Source of the DNA: Lachnospiraceae bacterium
Lineage (GTDB): Bacteria > Bacillota > Clostridia > Lachnospirales > Lachnospiraceae
NCBI GenBank assembly: GCA_017469405.1
Contig: JAFUGL010000040.1
Span: 1 to 41,763, forward strand
Length of the DNA: 41,763 bases
Reading direction: 5' to 3'
A program made the position numbers and the translations under genes. Under the pieces are notes generated by a model. It had not been told where the DNA came from. It saw only the letters and a list, made by a program, of their open reading frames with translations, and did not search any database. Each line of letters opens with the position of its first letter. Position 1 is the stretch's first letter. Shown piece after piece: positions 1-6,854 of the stretch.

Positions 1-812
1 TCTACAACTACATAGCAATGATTATTGATATTATAAAATAACATATCCAAAAATTGTTCTGTTTCTCCCACAACTAAACGATATTCTCTTCCAACAAAAG
101 CAAATCCCATACCAAGTTCTAAAAGAAATTGTTGAACATTTGCCATCAAAGCATCCTTAAGCTCTTTCTCATCGTAACCCTCTCTCAATGTCAAAAAATC
201 AAAATTGTATGGATCCCTTGTCATAGCTTGTGCCAAATCGCTTTCTATCTTTGGAAGTGTTAGTGTAAAATTAGAAATTGCTTTTCCTTCCCTTTCATAC
301 AAATTTGTATCTAAAAAATTCATTAAAACAGCTCTTGACCAATTATTTTCAAGTGTCTTTCTTACAAAAAATAATGCTTTTTCTTTATTATTCTTACATT
401 TATCAATTATGAGTTTATTATGTCCCCATGGTATCATAAATATAATCTGTTCAGAATTTACCCCAACTTGAGGTAAATTTGTGTCGGTATTCAATTCTAC
501 CTCAAGTTGGGGTAAAATTTGAACATCAGGATAAAGTTCATAAAACCATTTCATATAATGTAAATTTGTGACAGAAAAAGATTTAACATCTGGCAACACA
601 TTCTGCAAATCCAAACTAAGATTTTTAAAAAATGCTTTACCATAATCGTGTTTTCTTTCCTTGTTTGAAATATCTTTACCAAGTTGCCAATAAAATTCAA
701 GCATTTCTTCATTAACTTTTACTGCTGCTTTTATTTGACTATTTTTATATCTTTTTCCTACTTCATTAATCCATAAAGCATATTCATTGTCCATTTTAAT
801 TAGTTCACTCAT
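1..812 (-). CDS. DUF1016 (YhcG-type) PDDEXK nuclease-like protein, partial
   Basis: The minus strand is open from an ATG at 812 to the window edge (270 complete codons, no stop), so the 3' end is missing. The start MSELIKMDNEYALW is preceded by AGGAG at a good distance. The protein has the layout of the DUF1016/YhcG family. An N-terminal helical domain carries YWQLGKDIS near residue 45, then LHYMKWFYELYP, then MIPWGHNKLIIDKC, then LRE near residue 215. It ends with VVGETEQFLDMLFYN, the first acidic part of the PDDEXK nuclease fold; the E-x-K part would follow just beyond the edge. YhcG proteins are often linked to restriction or mobile DNA, but their substrate is not settled. The gene lies 71 bp downstream of a broken integrase on the same strand. 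A 19-bp inverted repeat lies inside the coding region. The family call is firm; activity cannot be judged without the C-terminus. Confidence 0.85.
   Translation of the reverse strand, partial: MSELIKMDNEYALWINEVGKRYKNSQIKAAVKVNEEMLEFYWQLGKDISNKERKHDYGKAFFKNLSLDLQNVLPDVKSFSVTNLHYMKWFYELYPDVQILPQLEVELNTDTNLPQVGVNSEQIIFMIPWGHNKLIIDKCKNNKEKALFFVRKTLENNWSRAVLMNFLDTNLYEREGKAISNFTLTLPKIESDLAQAMTRDPYNFDFLTLREGYDEKELKDALMANVQQFLLELGMGFAFVGREYRLVVGETEQFLDMLFYNINNHCYVVV
457..516. repeat. Perfect 19-bp inverted repeat inside the DUF1016 gene
   Basis: The arms at 457-475 and 498-516 are exact reverse complements (TTTACCCCAACTTGAGGTA and its complement) separated by 22 nt. Read as protein, the arms encode LPQLEVE and LPQVGV, so the palindrome stays in frame between two conserved blocks of the family. 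It may be an inserted palindromic element or a structured mRNA segment. Confidence 0.9.
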
Positions 813-883
813 ATATAATTTCTCCTAATCTTAATTAAACTCATGCATTTTTAATTTAAAAAAATAATAACACATTTTATCAA

Positions 884-2089
884 TTATCCCAAGAAATTTC
901 TAAACATCACACCCTCAAGTGCTTCCATTGATTTATTAATACCATCCTGAGTGGCATCTGCATATACATTTAAGGTGGTACTTATATCTGCATGCCCTAG
1001 TATGCTTTGAATTGCTTTTAAATCGTCAGAATTCTTGCACAACTGAGTTGCAAATGTATGCCTTAACTGATGTGTGGAAAATTCGGATATAGGATTGTCC
1101 GGATGTTCTTGATTGTATTCTCTGACAATCTGTTTAATCTGGGTTGCTACATTTTCCCTTGTATGTAGCTTACCACGTTCGGAAACAAATACAAAATTTT
1201 AATATCCGTCAACTACTGGTTGAGTTATCCCCAAAGCAAGTTGTTTTTCTTTTTCGGCAAGAAGAGCCTTCCTTACGTCCGAAAGCATAGGTATTTTCCT
1301 ATTACCCGCAAAAGACTTAGGACGTTTTATAATTTGTTTATAGTGACCGTCAATTTTTATGTAAGCTACAGAGTGATTAATACTTATTATATTATTTTTA
1401 AAGTCCAAATCCTCCCATCTAATGCCCAAAGCCTCACCAACTCTGCATCCCGTACCCAAAAGAAAAATTAGAAGATTTTTAATATTTTGATGCTTCGCAG
1501 AGTTCATAGCATAATTAATAAATGCAATTTGCTCATCCTCATTAAGTGCACATACCTTAGTCGGTCTCTCTCCACACTCACGTTTTATCTCTCCAATCAC
1601 ACCACGAGCCGGATTTTTTAAAATAATATCATCATAAACCGCCATCTCAAGCATTGGCAGAAGTATACAATCAATGCGTGCCAATGTTGAAACGCTTAAA
1701 TGTTTTTCGCCGGAGAGCAAATCAAGATAAAAGCCTTTAATCATTGATCGTTTAATGTCTTTCAATCTGATATTTCCTATTTTATCACGTATGTAACTGT
1801 TATAGGTTATAGTCATAGTATAAAATGTAGTCTGCTGCACAGTTTTTTTCTTATTTTCGAGATAAACCTTAGCCAAATCGTTAAGCATTATCTTTTGCTT
1901 ATCCACATTTAATCCTTTGCTTATATTATCAAAATATTCTTCTTCCTTTAAACGCAGTTCTTTAAGTGTCGGAGCATAAATAGTATGTCTTTTTTTATCT
2001 TTCGTTATACGAAACATATATGTACCGTCTTTACGCTGACTTTCGCCTTTCCTCAAAATACGCTTTCTGCTATCCATTCTCTTTTCCAT
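884..2089 (-). pseudogene. Tn916-type tyrosine recombinase (integrase) interrupted by an in-frame TAA
   Basis: The reading frame starts at ATG 2089 with GGAGG six bases upstream and runs 296 codons to a TAA at 1199-1201. The same frame then continues without another stop to 884, giving about 400 codons, the usual length of Tn916-like integrases. The N-terminus has the arm-binding domain (RKDGTYMFRITKDKKRHTIY). A core-binding SAM-like domain follows, then the catalytic domain with the first Arg in GTGCRVGEALGIRWEDL. The remaining catalytic residues lie after the stop: HQLRH, LGHAD and the nucleophile Tyr in NVYADAT. The stop therefore removes the active site. It falls in a surface stretch between DGY and NFVFVSERG. 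This is either a true nonsense mutation or a single base error; there is no frameshift. Confidence 0.88.
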
Positions 2090-2176
2090 CTTAATCCTCC
2101 TCTCAATAATTATCTTTTTATAATTAATTTCTTTTTTTGCCCTTTTTTATTTACTGTTCACTTAACAATATATTAA

Positions 2177-2248
2177 TATGTGCACATAGATATTTCAATT
2201 CGCGTTCTTCACAAAATATATGTGCACATATACAATGAATATTGTATA
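2177..2248. promoter_or_regulatory. Twin palindromic operators between int and the RHH gene
   Basis: Two copies of the 12-bp perfect palindrome TATGTGCACATA start at 2177 and 2219, exactly 42 bp (four helical turns) apart. The second is part of a 16-bp palindrome at 2217-2232. An 8-bp inverted repeat (TATACAAT, GAAT spacer, ATTGTATA) overlaps it at 2229-2248. They lie in the divergent gap between the integrase and the RHH gene, just upstream of a promoter. They look like operators for a dimeric regulator, possibly the adjacent RHH protein. Confidence 0.6.
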
Positions 2249-2268
2249 TAATTTACAAACTATATTAT

Positions 2269-2297
2269 TTGACTTTTAAAATACTATTTAGTATCAT
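2269..2297 (+). promoter_or_regulatory. Sigma-A-like promoter of the RHH gene
   Basis: TTGACT at 2269-2274 and TATCAT at 2292-2297 are separated by 17 bp. The RHH start codon at 2328 lies about 30 bp further on, with AAGGAG in between. Confidence 0.55.
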
Positions 2298-2327
2298 AAA
2301 TTTAAATAAATAATAAGGAGCACTGCC

Positions 2328-2540
2328 ATGCAAGAGGAAAAGAAAAGCAGATATACCCCTGCACAAGCAAAAGCAGCTAAAAAATATTTGACTAATACTG
2401 TTGAAGATATCAAAATACGCGTGCCAAAGGGTAAAAAAGAATACTACAAAGCAGTCGCAAAGAAATCCGGCGAGTCATTAAACCATCTTATGATACGTGC
2501 TGTTGATACATTAATTGAAAATGAACATTTATCCGAATAG
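2328..2540 (+). CDS. Small ribbon-helix-helix (Arc-type) DNA-binding protein
   Basis: A 70-residue protein with a good AAGGAG ribosome binding site. A basic N-terminal stretch is followed by the strand EDIKIRVPKGKKE, then helices YYKAVAKKSGESLNHLMIRAVDTLIEN. This is the strand-helix-helix pattern of Arc/MetJ-type proteins, in which the strand inserts in the major groove and the dimer reads a palindrome. It is transcribed away from the broken integrase and has twin palindromes upstream, so autoregulation or control of integrase is plausible but inferred. Such proteins are common on conjugative and mobilizable elements of Firmicutes. It could also be an orphan antitoxin, but no toxin gene follows. 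Confidence 0.8.
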   Translation: MQEEKKSRYTPAQAKAAKKYLTNTVEDIKIRVPKGKKEYYKAVAKKSGESLNHLMIRAVDTLIENEHLSE

Positions 2541-2575
2541 GTAGCAGAGTAAACTTCTGCTACCTATTTGAATGT

Positions 2576-2767
2576 TTACTCCTTATACTCGTTTTCAACA
2601 TAGTAAAAGAATCTTTTAACATCGATTCTTACCGCCCTGCCGATATGTAAATATGCACCGGCATCCTTTGCAATTTTTACAACTGTTCCTCTACAAAGGT
2701 TTATATCAGACATTACCTGTTCGACCGTTTGGTACTTTGCCGATTTATTTCTGTTTGGCTTATTCAT
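2576..2767 (-). CDS. Excisionase-like small DNA-binding protein (DUF6462 type)
   Basis: The start chosen is ATG 2767 (MNKPNRNKSAKYQTV), which has GGGGTGA just upstream; a longer frame to 2809 has no ribosome binding site. The 63-residue protein has a winged-helix/excisionase-like pattern: YQTVEQVMSDINLCRGTVVK as the helix-turn-helix, then AGAYLHIGRAVRIDVKRFFYYV, where a hairpin and an R-x-D-x-x-R-F segment resemble MerR/Xis-type folds. Excisionases bend DNA at element ends and bias integrase towards excision. It lies convergent to the RHH gene and upstream of the broken integrase in transcription order, as expected for an integrative element. The assignment to excisionase rests on pattern and context. 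Confidence 0.7.
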   Translation of the reverse strand: MNKPNRNKSAKYQTVEQVMSDINLCRGTVVKIAKDAGAYLHIGRAVRIDVKRFFYYVENEYKE

Positions 2768-2875
2768 AAAATCACCCCACTTTCCAAAATAATTAAAATC
2801 AAATTTCATAAAGACATATTACTAATTAATTTTCATAAGTTCATTACATCCGATGTCTGTATTTTGTCGGGAAAT

Positions 2876-2911
2876 AAAAAGGACAAATTTTTTTTGATTT
2901 AAAATTTGTCC
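2876..2911 (-). terminator. Intrinsic terminator downstream of mobC
   Basis: GGACAAATTTT and AAAATTTGTCC form an 11-bp stem at 2881-2911. On the minus strand it is followed by CTTTTTATTT. It would end transcripts coming from mobC. Confidence 0.7.
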
Positions 2912-3071
2912 TAAAATCACTTTTATAGTTTTTATACTTTTCACAGAGCAAGTTTCTCACCGTCGGACAAAAACCCTGTTTTTAAAATCCGGTGCATGCC
3001 ACTTGTTGGGGATTTTCCCCAAACCCTAAAACGAAAAAATCCTATTTTTCTATCAGCACGTTCGTGAGCGA
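2912..3071. other. Non-coding remnant after mobC with a short palindrome
   Basis: This is the place where a relaxase gene would be expected after mobC, but no relaxase frame is present. It contains a 7-bp inverted repeat, TTGGGGA and TCCCCAA, at 3006-3022, and otherwise nothing recognisable. It is probably the scar of a deletion joining mobC to the far flank of the mobilization region. Confidence 0.4.
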
Positions 3072-3416
3072 TTATACATCATCATTCTTTATACGATTTA
3101 TCTTATCAATTAGAGATATCCTCATTTTATGTAAAACATTTGCATATACATCAATAACTTTTATATCTCCGTCATGTAATATCATCATATTTGATTTATG
3201 TGCAATATGATTAATTCCCTCACCTATATAGGAAAGTTCATCCATAATTTTCTTTAAATCTCTTCTTAACAAGATATACTTTCCTGCCTCACTGTTACAT
3301 AAAATAAGCTCCCTTATAAATTCCGACTCGCTCATTCTTAATTTCTCACTTTTCCTTTTTGCCGTATCTGCCGTTACCTCATCAAAGCGATAATGCTTTC
3401 TAATCTTATAATGCAT
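3072..3416 (-). CDS. mobC: MobC-like relaxosome accessory protein
   Basis: The start at 3416 (MHYKIRKHYRFDE) has GGAGG nine bases upstream; an ATG nine bases earlier sits directly against the GGAGG and is unlikely. The 114-residue protein has an N-terminal ribbon-helix-helix pattern (YRFDEVTADTAKRKSEKLRM, SESEFIRELIL). The C-terminal half carries YIGEGINHIAHKSN, close to the G-x-N-I/L-N-Q-I-A signature of the MobC family (Pfam bacterial mobilization protein). MobC binds oriT and helps a relaxase open the DNA. The expected relaxase partner gene is absent downstream, so the protein is probably an orphan of a decayed mobilizable element. An oriT-like site lies about 300 bp upstream. Confidence 0.75.
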   Translation of the reverse strand: MHYKIRKHYRFDEVTADTAKRKSEKLRMSESEFIRELILCNSEAGKYILLRRDLKKIMDELSYIGEGINHIAHKSNMMILHDGDIKVIDVYANVLHKMRISLIDKINRIKNDDV

Positions 3417-3722
3417 ATTAATCATCCTCCTTCAATTTTTTTACAAATAAAAAATGCCATACGATCAAATCGCACAGCATTTACTCTTTTACCGATTACA
3501 GCATAACATATAAACAATACGTATTCAATTGTACAAAATTGTAAAGAATTGTATTTTATATGCCTGCTGATTTATATAATTATTTCATGCAATCGGCAAT
3601 TTTTTTTCATAGCTTTCTGTATAAACGATAGCACATCCTGAAGTGTATTTCAATTAATATGGATTAACATTAATTATTATTTTTCCAAAAATTAATTCCA
3701 TGAATATAAAGTGAAATATTTA

Positions 3723-3771
3723 TGTGTGTACATCTAGTTATAAATAGCAAGATACGCATTTTGTACACACA
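3723..3771 (-). other. Candidate oriT upstream of mobC
   Basis: A 10-bp inverted repeat, TGTGTGTACA and TGTACACACA, at 3723-3732 and 3762-3771, encloses GTATCTTGCTAT on the minus strand (3744-3755). That core resembles the MOBP/IncP-type nic consensus (TATCCTG-C). It is followed on the left by a C-rich stretch to 3805. Its position upstream of mobC is where such an origin sits in related elements. The rest of the 431-bp gap 3417-3847 holds nothing else recognisable. Confidence 0.45.
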
Positions 3772-3847
3772 AATGCATTCTTGTTCTGGGACACCCCTAA
3801 AACCCCGATTTATAACCCTCTTTATATACAAAATAATTATATTATTC

Positions 3848-4279
3848 CTATTTGCAATATATAATCCATGAACCAAGTGCTGTTTCAACTTTCTCAACTT
3901 CAACAGTCATTGTATCTCCCACTTCTGCACCTATATTATCTTTTATAATAAAATTCAAATGCTCACCCGCCCATAAATCATATCCAAACAGTGAATCAGG
4001 AGCAACATTAACTACTGTAAAGGTTACTATTGCACCTGTACCATCAATTCCATTATTTAATGCACTTTCAAAATCCTCCGCACAAGAATACTCCGAATTT
4101 TGTTCCGATATTTCAGTATTTTCAGCAGTATTATCATTTTTATTTGATTCATTTGCTATGGAAAAATCAACTGATACTTCCGTTGTTTTTATTTGCTTCA
4201 AATCCAAATCATCAGATGGCTTACTACACGCAGTCATTACAAACGTCAAAAAAATGATTGGAAAAATAATTTTTTTCAT
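3848..4279 (-). CDS. Small lipoprotein with a C-terminal beta-rich domain
   Basis: A 143-residue protein with a lipoprotein signal: MKKIIFPIIFLTFVMTAC, with the lipid-modified Cys at residue 18 after a V-M-T-A lipobox. A Ser/Asn/Glu-rich linker of about 45 residues follows. The C-terminal 75 residues (GAIVTFTVVNVAPD, HLNFIIKDNIG, VGDTMTVEVEKVE) look like strands of an OB-type barrel. The start has AGAGGTG eight bases upstream. It is the last gene of a minus-strand operon, 13 bp after a coiled-coil/OB-fold membrane protein. Both proteins may act outside the membrane with related folds. Function is unknown. Confidence 0.75.
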   Translation of the reverse strand: MKKIIFPIIFLTFVMTACSKPSDDLDLKQIKTTEVSVDFSIANESNKNDNTAENTEISEQNSEYSCAEDFESALNNGIDGTGAIVTFTVVNVAPDSLFGYDLWAGEHLNFIIKDNIGAEVGDTMTVEVEKVETALGSWIIYCK

Positions 4280-4292
4280 TATATAAACACCT

Positions 4293-4988
4293 CTAATTTA
4301 TCTCTATCGCATTTACAATCATCATACTTGGAATGGTAATACTAGCTCCCATCACAGATTCATAGGTAATTAATCCGGTATATAATCCGTATACTGTAAT
4401 TTTGTCTTCCTCTAAAATTCGCTTATCAACTATCTTACTATCATAAATAACCATTATTATGTTATCATAATCGCTGTTAACCGCTACCCTAAGTTGTGTG
4501 TATCCATCATCCTCCGTAACTTGAATAACCTTTCCTTTTATTTTTATAGCTTTTCCTTCAAAATCATCCGGAGTCCTTGCTAAATCGTCATATGTTACCG
4601 TTCCATCATATTCATCTAAATTTGTTGGTTGCTCATATGTTACTTCATTTTCCGCCAGTAAAGCATTATATTCTATACAAACTTGTTCATAATCAGATAC
4701 AAGTGAATTATAATCACTCTCTAGCGATTCATAATTAGTTTTCAATTCATTATAATTCGTTCCTAAAGTATCATAATCTGAAACTATTGTATTATATTGT
4801 TCAACAACCTCGTTATAATCCTTCTCAAATTTTTTAACATCCTTTTCCCACGATTTTTTTACAATTATGATTCCGGCAACCAAACCACTAACCGATAAGA
4901 AATAAATCAATACTGTTATTATAATTACTCCTGTTCTTTTACGAGGTTTTATTTGATTAATATTATCTGTTTGAAAACCATTTTCCAT
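4293..4988 (-). CDS. Membrane-anchored coiled-coil protein with OB-fold (tRNA_anti-like) domain
   Basis: The 231-residue protein has a short cytoplasmic N-terminus, one membrane segment (about residues 19-43), then a coiled coil and a C-terminal OB fold. The coiled coil, about residues 50-112, places a Tyr every seven residues in units such as DYNEVVEQYNTIVSDYDTLG. This gives about nine consecutive Tyr-marked heptads. The C-terminal domain (YDDLARTPDDFEGKAIKIKG, then VIQVTEDDGYTQLRVAV, then ITVYGLYTGLITYESVMG) matches the tRNA_anti-like OB domain seen in Firmicute surface proteins, which need not bind RNA. It is the middle gene of a three-gene operon. The topology suggests the coiled coil holds the OB domain away from the membrane. 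Function is unknown. Confidence 0.8.
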   Translation of the reverse strand: MENGFQTDNINQIKPRKRTGVIIITVLIYFLSVSGLVAGIIIVKKSWEKDVKKFEKDYNEVVEQYNTIVSDYDTLGTNYNELKTNYESLESDYNSLVSDYEQVCIEYNALLAENEVTYEQPTNLDEYDGTVTYDDLARTPDDFEGKAIKIKGKVIQVTEDDGYTQLRVAVNSDYDNIIMVIYDSKIVDKRILEEDKITVYGLYTGLITYESVMGASITIPSMMIVNAIEIN

Positions 4989-5030
4989 TTTTATTTCCTT
5001 TCTTATTCTGAATGTTATAAAAATTATATA

Positions 5031-6029
5031 CTACTTTGAAAACAAAACACTGTCAGGAAGCCCCCATTGAGACATATACTGATTTAATTTATCTTTTGAA
5101 GCATAAATACAAATTTCTGTGTACTTATAATTATCATCATAATAAATATAACTAATTTCAATTAGAAAATCATTTTTATTTTCAAAAGTATTTATTCGCT
5201 CTTTTTGGCGTAAAAGTAAGTATTTTATCCAAGCCTCACAATCTGTAAGATTTGGTTGAAATTCAGAAAAGGTTTCAATCAAAGTTTCTCTATTTTTTTC
5301 TTTATCATCACTAAAATTTATTTTCTTTATGTCTCCAGGCAAGTCATAATCAAAATCTTTATATCCATTCTCAATTAATTTTTCGTAATCAGAATTAATT
5401 GTATCAATTGATATCTCGCCTTGAGAATTAAATAATTTATCATATGAAAGCCCAGTGTCAACATACCCAGCTTTTCTTAAATCTCTCAGTTCTGATTCAC
5501 TACCTGTTCCGTCAGATATTTCAAAATCCATATTATTTAATATATATATATTAATAGTTCCATTATCATCATCTCCAAACCAATCAAATTTACTTATACA
5601 AACCTTAAATTCATCAATGTTAATATTTTCTATAAGCTTACCATCTCTATAATATTCATAATCGCTAACATCTAAAGGTGCAGCATGTCCATAATCTAAA
5701 ACAATTCCATTTTCTATTTTATCCAAATCATTAATTCCATCATTATAAGATATTTCATATTTTGCTCCATCAATTAAAACATATAAGTTATTTTCAGAAT
5801 TTTTGTTTTCTTCATCTTTTTTATTTCCAAGAAAATGAACAGTCAAGAAAACTCCTATTCCAATTATTAAAAACAAAAAAATTACAATTAATACTTTAGC
5901 AGATTTAGTTAATTTATTATTAGCTAATCTTTTTTTCGAAACCGTTTCAAAATCTTTAATTTTCGCCCCACAGTTACTGCAAAACAAACTTCCGTCAGCT
6001 ATCTTTGCACCACATTGATTACAAAACAT
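5031..6029 (-). CDS. Zinc-ribbon membrane protein with an unknown extracytoplasmic domain
   Basis: The 332-residue protein starts with a double-Cys zinc ribbon, MFCNQCGAKIADGSLFCSNC, whose four Cys can bind one zinc. One membrane segment follows at about residues 44-68 (VLIVIFLFLIIGIGVFLTVH), and then about 260 acidic, Asp/Asn/Tyr-rich residues. That C-terminal part has no motif I recognise. GGGGAGG lies ahead of the start. It is the first gene of the operon with the coiled-coil OB protein and the lipoprotein (42-bp gap). Zinc ribbon plus one membrane helix plus a variable outer domain is a common Firmicute surface-protein layout; a second example lies at 40747-41565. Confidence 0.75.
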   Translation of the reverse strand: MFCNQCGAKIADGSLFCSNCGAKIKDFETVSKKRLANNKLTKSAKVLIVIFLFLIIGIGVFLTVHFLGNKKDEENKNSENNLYVLIDGAKYEISYNDGINDLDKIENGIVLDYGHAAPLDVSDYEYYRDGKLIENINIDEFKVCISKFDWFGDDDNGTINIYILNNMDFEISDGTGSESELRDLRKAGYVDTGLSYDKLFNSQGEISIDTINSDYEKLIENGYKDFDYDLPGDIKKINFSDDKEKNRETLIETFSEFQPNLTDCEAWIKYLLLRQKERINTFENKNDFLIEISYIYYDDNYKYTEICIYASKDKLNQYMSQWGLPDSVLFSK

Positions 6030-6264
6030 TTAAATTACCTCCCCTAAAAAACAATTTCAAATCAATTCATTAAATGATTACAACAAGAACAAATTATATA
6101 AACTGCAGTATCACTTTTGACATTCATCATTTTAAAAAAGCCAAAATCCTCTATTTAAAAAAACAGTATTATAAAAATAATATTTTTATATTATATTTAT
6201 AATATATTATCATATCAAATAATAATTTACAATATACTTATATTAGATTATAGAGGTGTAAATT

Positions 6265-6435
6265 ATGTTTGAATTAAAAAAAGAATCAAGTGATTATGAA
6301 AATAAATCTCTCAGATTACCTAAAGAATTAATTGAAAAAGTACAATCATTAGCTAATGAATATAATATGTCTTTTAATAAAGTGGTTATTCAGTGTATAG
6401 AGTATTCCCTTGATAATATGAAAAAAGATGATTAA
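6265..6435 (+). CDS. 56-residue ribbon-helix-helix protein
   Basis: ATG at 6265, with AGAGGTG upstream, opens a 56-codon frame ending in TAA at 6433-6435. The protein reads MFELKKESSDYENKSLRLP, then KELIEKVQSLANEYNMS, then FNKVVIQCIEYSLDNMKKDD. The strand KSLRLP followed by two helices is the Arc-type ribbon-helix-helix pattern. An intrinsic terminator follows 25 bp later, so it is a complete one-gene unit. It is divergent from the zinc-ribbon operon across a very AT-rich 235-bp gap (6030-6264) in which I see no clear operator. Its target is unknown; that operon is an obvious candidate. Confidence 0.72.
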   Translation: MFELKKESSDYENKSLRLPKELIEKVQSLANEYNMSFNKVVIQCIEYSLDNMKKDD

Positions 6436-6460
6436 AGCTAAATACATTTATTATATATTT

Positions 6461-6490
6461 AACTGCATTCAATAATGCAGTTATTTTTTT
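6461..6490 (+). terminator. Intrinsic terminator of the 56-residue RHH gene
   Basis: A 9-bp stem, AACTGCATT and AATGCAGTT (6461-6469, 6474-6482), with a 4-nt loop is followed by ATTTTTTT. Confidence 0.85.
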
Positions 6491-6514
6491 ATTCATTACA
6501 AAGTATTTTTCAGA

Positions 6515-6538
6515 AAAATGGTGTAAAAATGGTGTAAA
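6515..6538. repeat. Two 11-bp tandem repeats, possible arm-type recombinase sites
   Basis: AAAATGGTGTA occurs twice with an 11-bp period at 6515-6538. Short tandem repeats of this form often lie at the ends of integrated elements as integrase arm sites. Here it could mark the right end of the decayed element, but no matching repeat is seen beside the integrase. Confidence 0.35.
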
Positions 6539-6616
6539 TAGACTTTTCAGACTATTTCAGATAACAAATAAAGAAAAAAGACCAATCCCCGCCAACCCGC
6601 CTATCTCCAAACAGGA

Positions 6617-6649
6617 GAAGAGGACAGTCAACGAACGACTGTCCTCTTC
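6617..6649. repeat. Perfect 13-bp hairpin between the accessory region and ftsH
   Basis: GAAGAGGACAGTC (6617-6629) and its reverse complement (6637-6649) flank a 7-nt loop. There is no T-run right after it on either strand; on the minus strand a run of six T comes about 40 nt later. It could be part of the ftsH operon terminator or an element boundary. The gap 6436-6854 contains no coding frame. Confidence 0.6.
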
Positions 6650-6854
6650 GGAGAAGGTATTTTGTTACTTATGGGGTGTAGCAAAAAACTATATAATGTA
6701 TTGGGGGTTACAAGTATTATTATACTCAAATCCGTTAAAAAGTGTATCCAACTTTTAAATTTTTATAAAAAATTTTTTATGCAGTATGCACATAACTTTT
6801 AAACGTTAGACAAAACTTTTACTAAATTATATCCCCATTTTTTGTGCATTTTGT

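Noticed and set aside
205-471. Plus-strand frame of 88 codons
   Set aside because: It lies wholly antisense to the DUF1016 gene, which has family motifs.
1199-1201. Programmed readthrough of the integrase stop
   Set aside because: TAA with no special downstream signal; simple nonsense mutation or base error is more likely.
3670-3903. A 77-codon minus-strand frame overlapping the lipoprotein 3' end
   Set aside because: It crosses the oriT-like inverted repeat, has no ribosome binding site or recognisable fold, and overlaps a better-supported gene.
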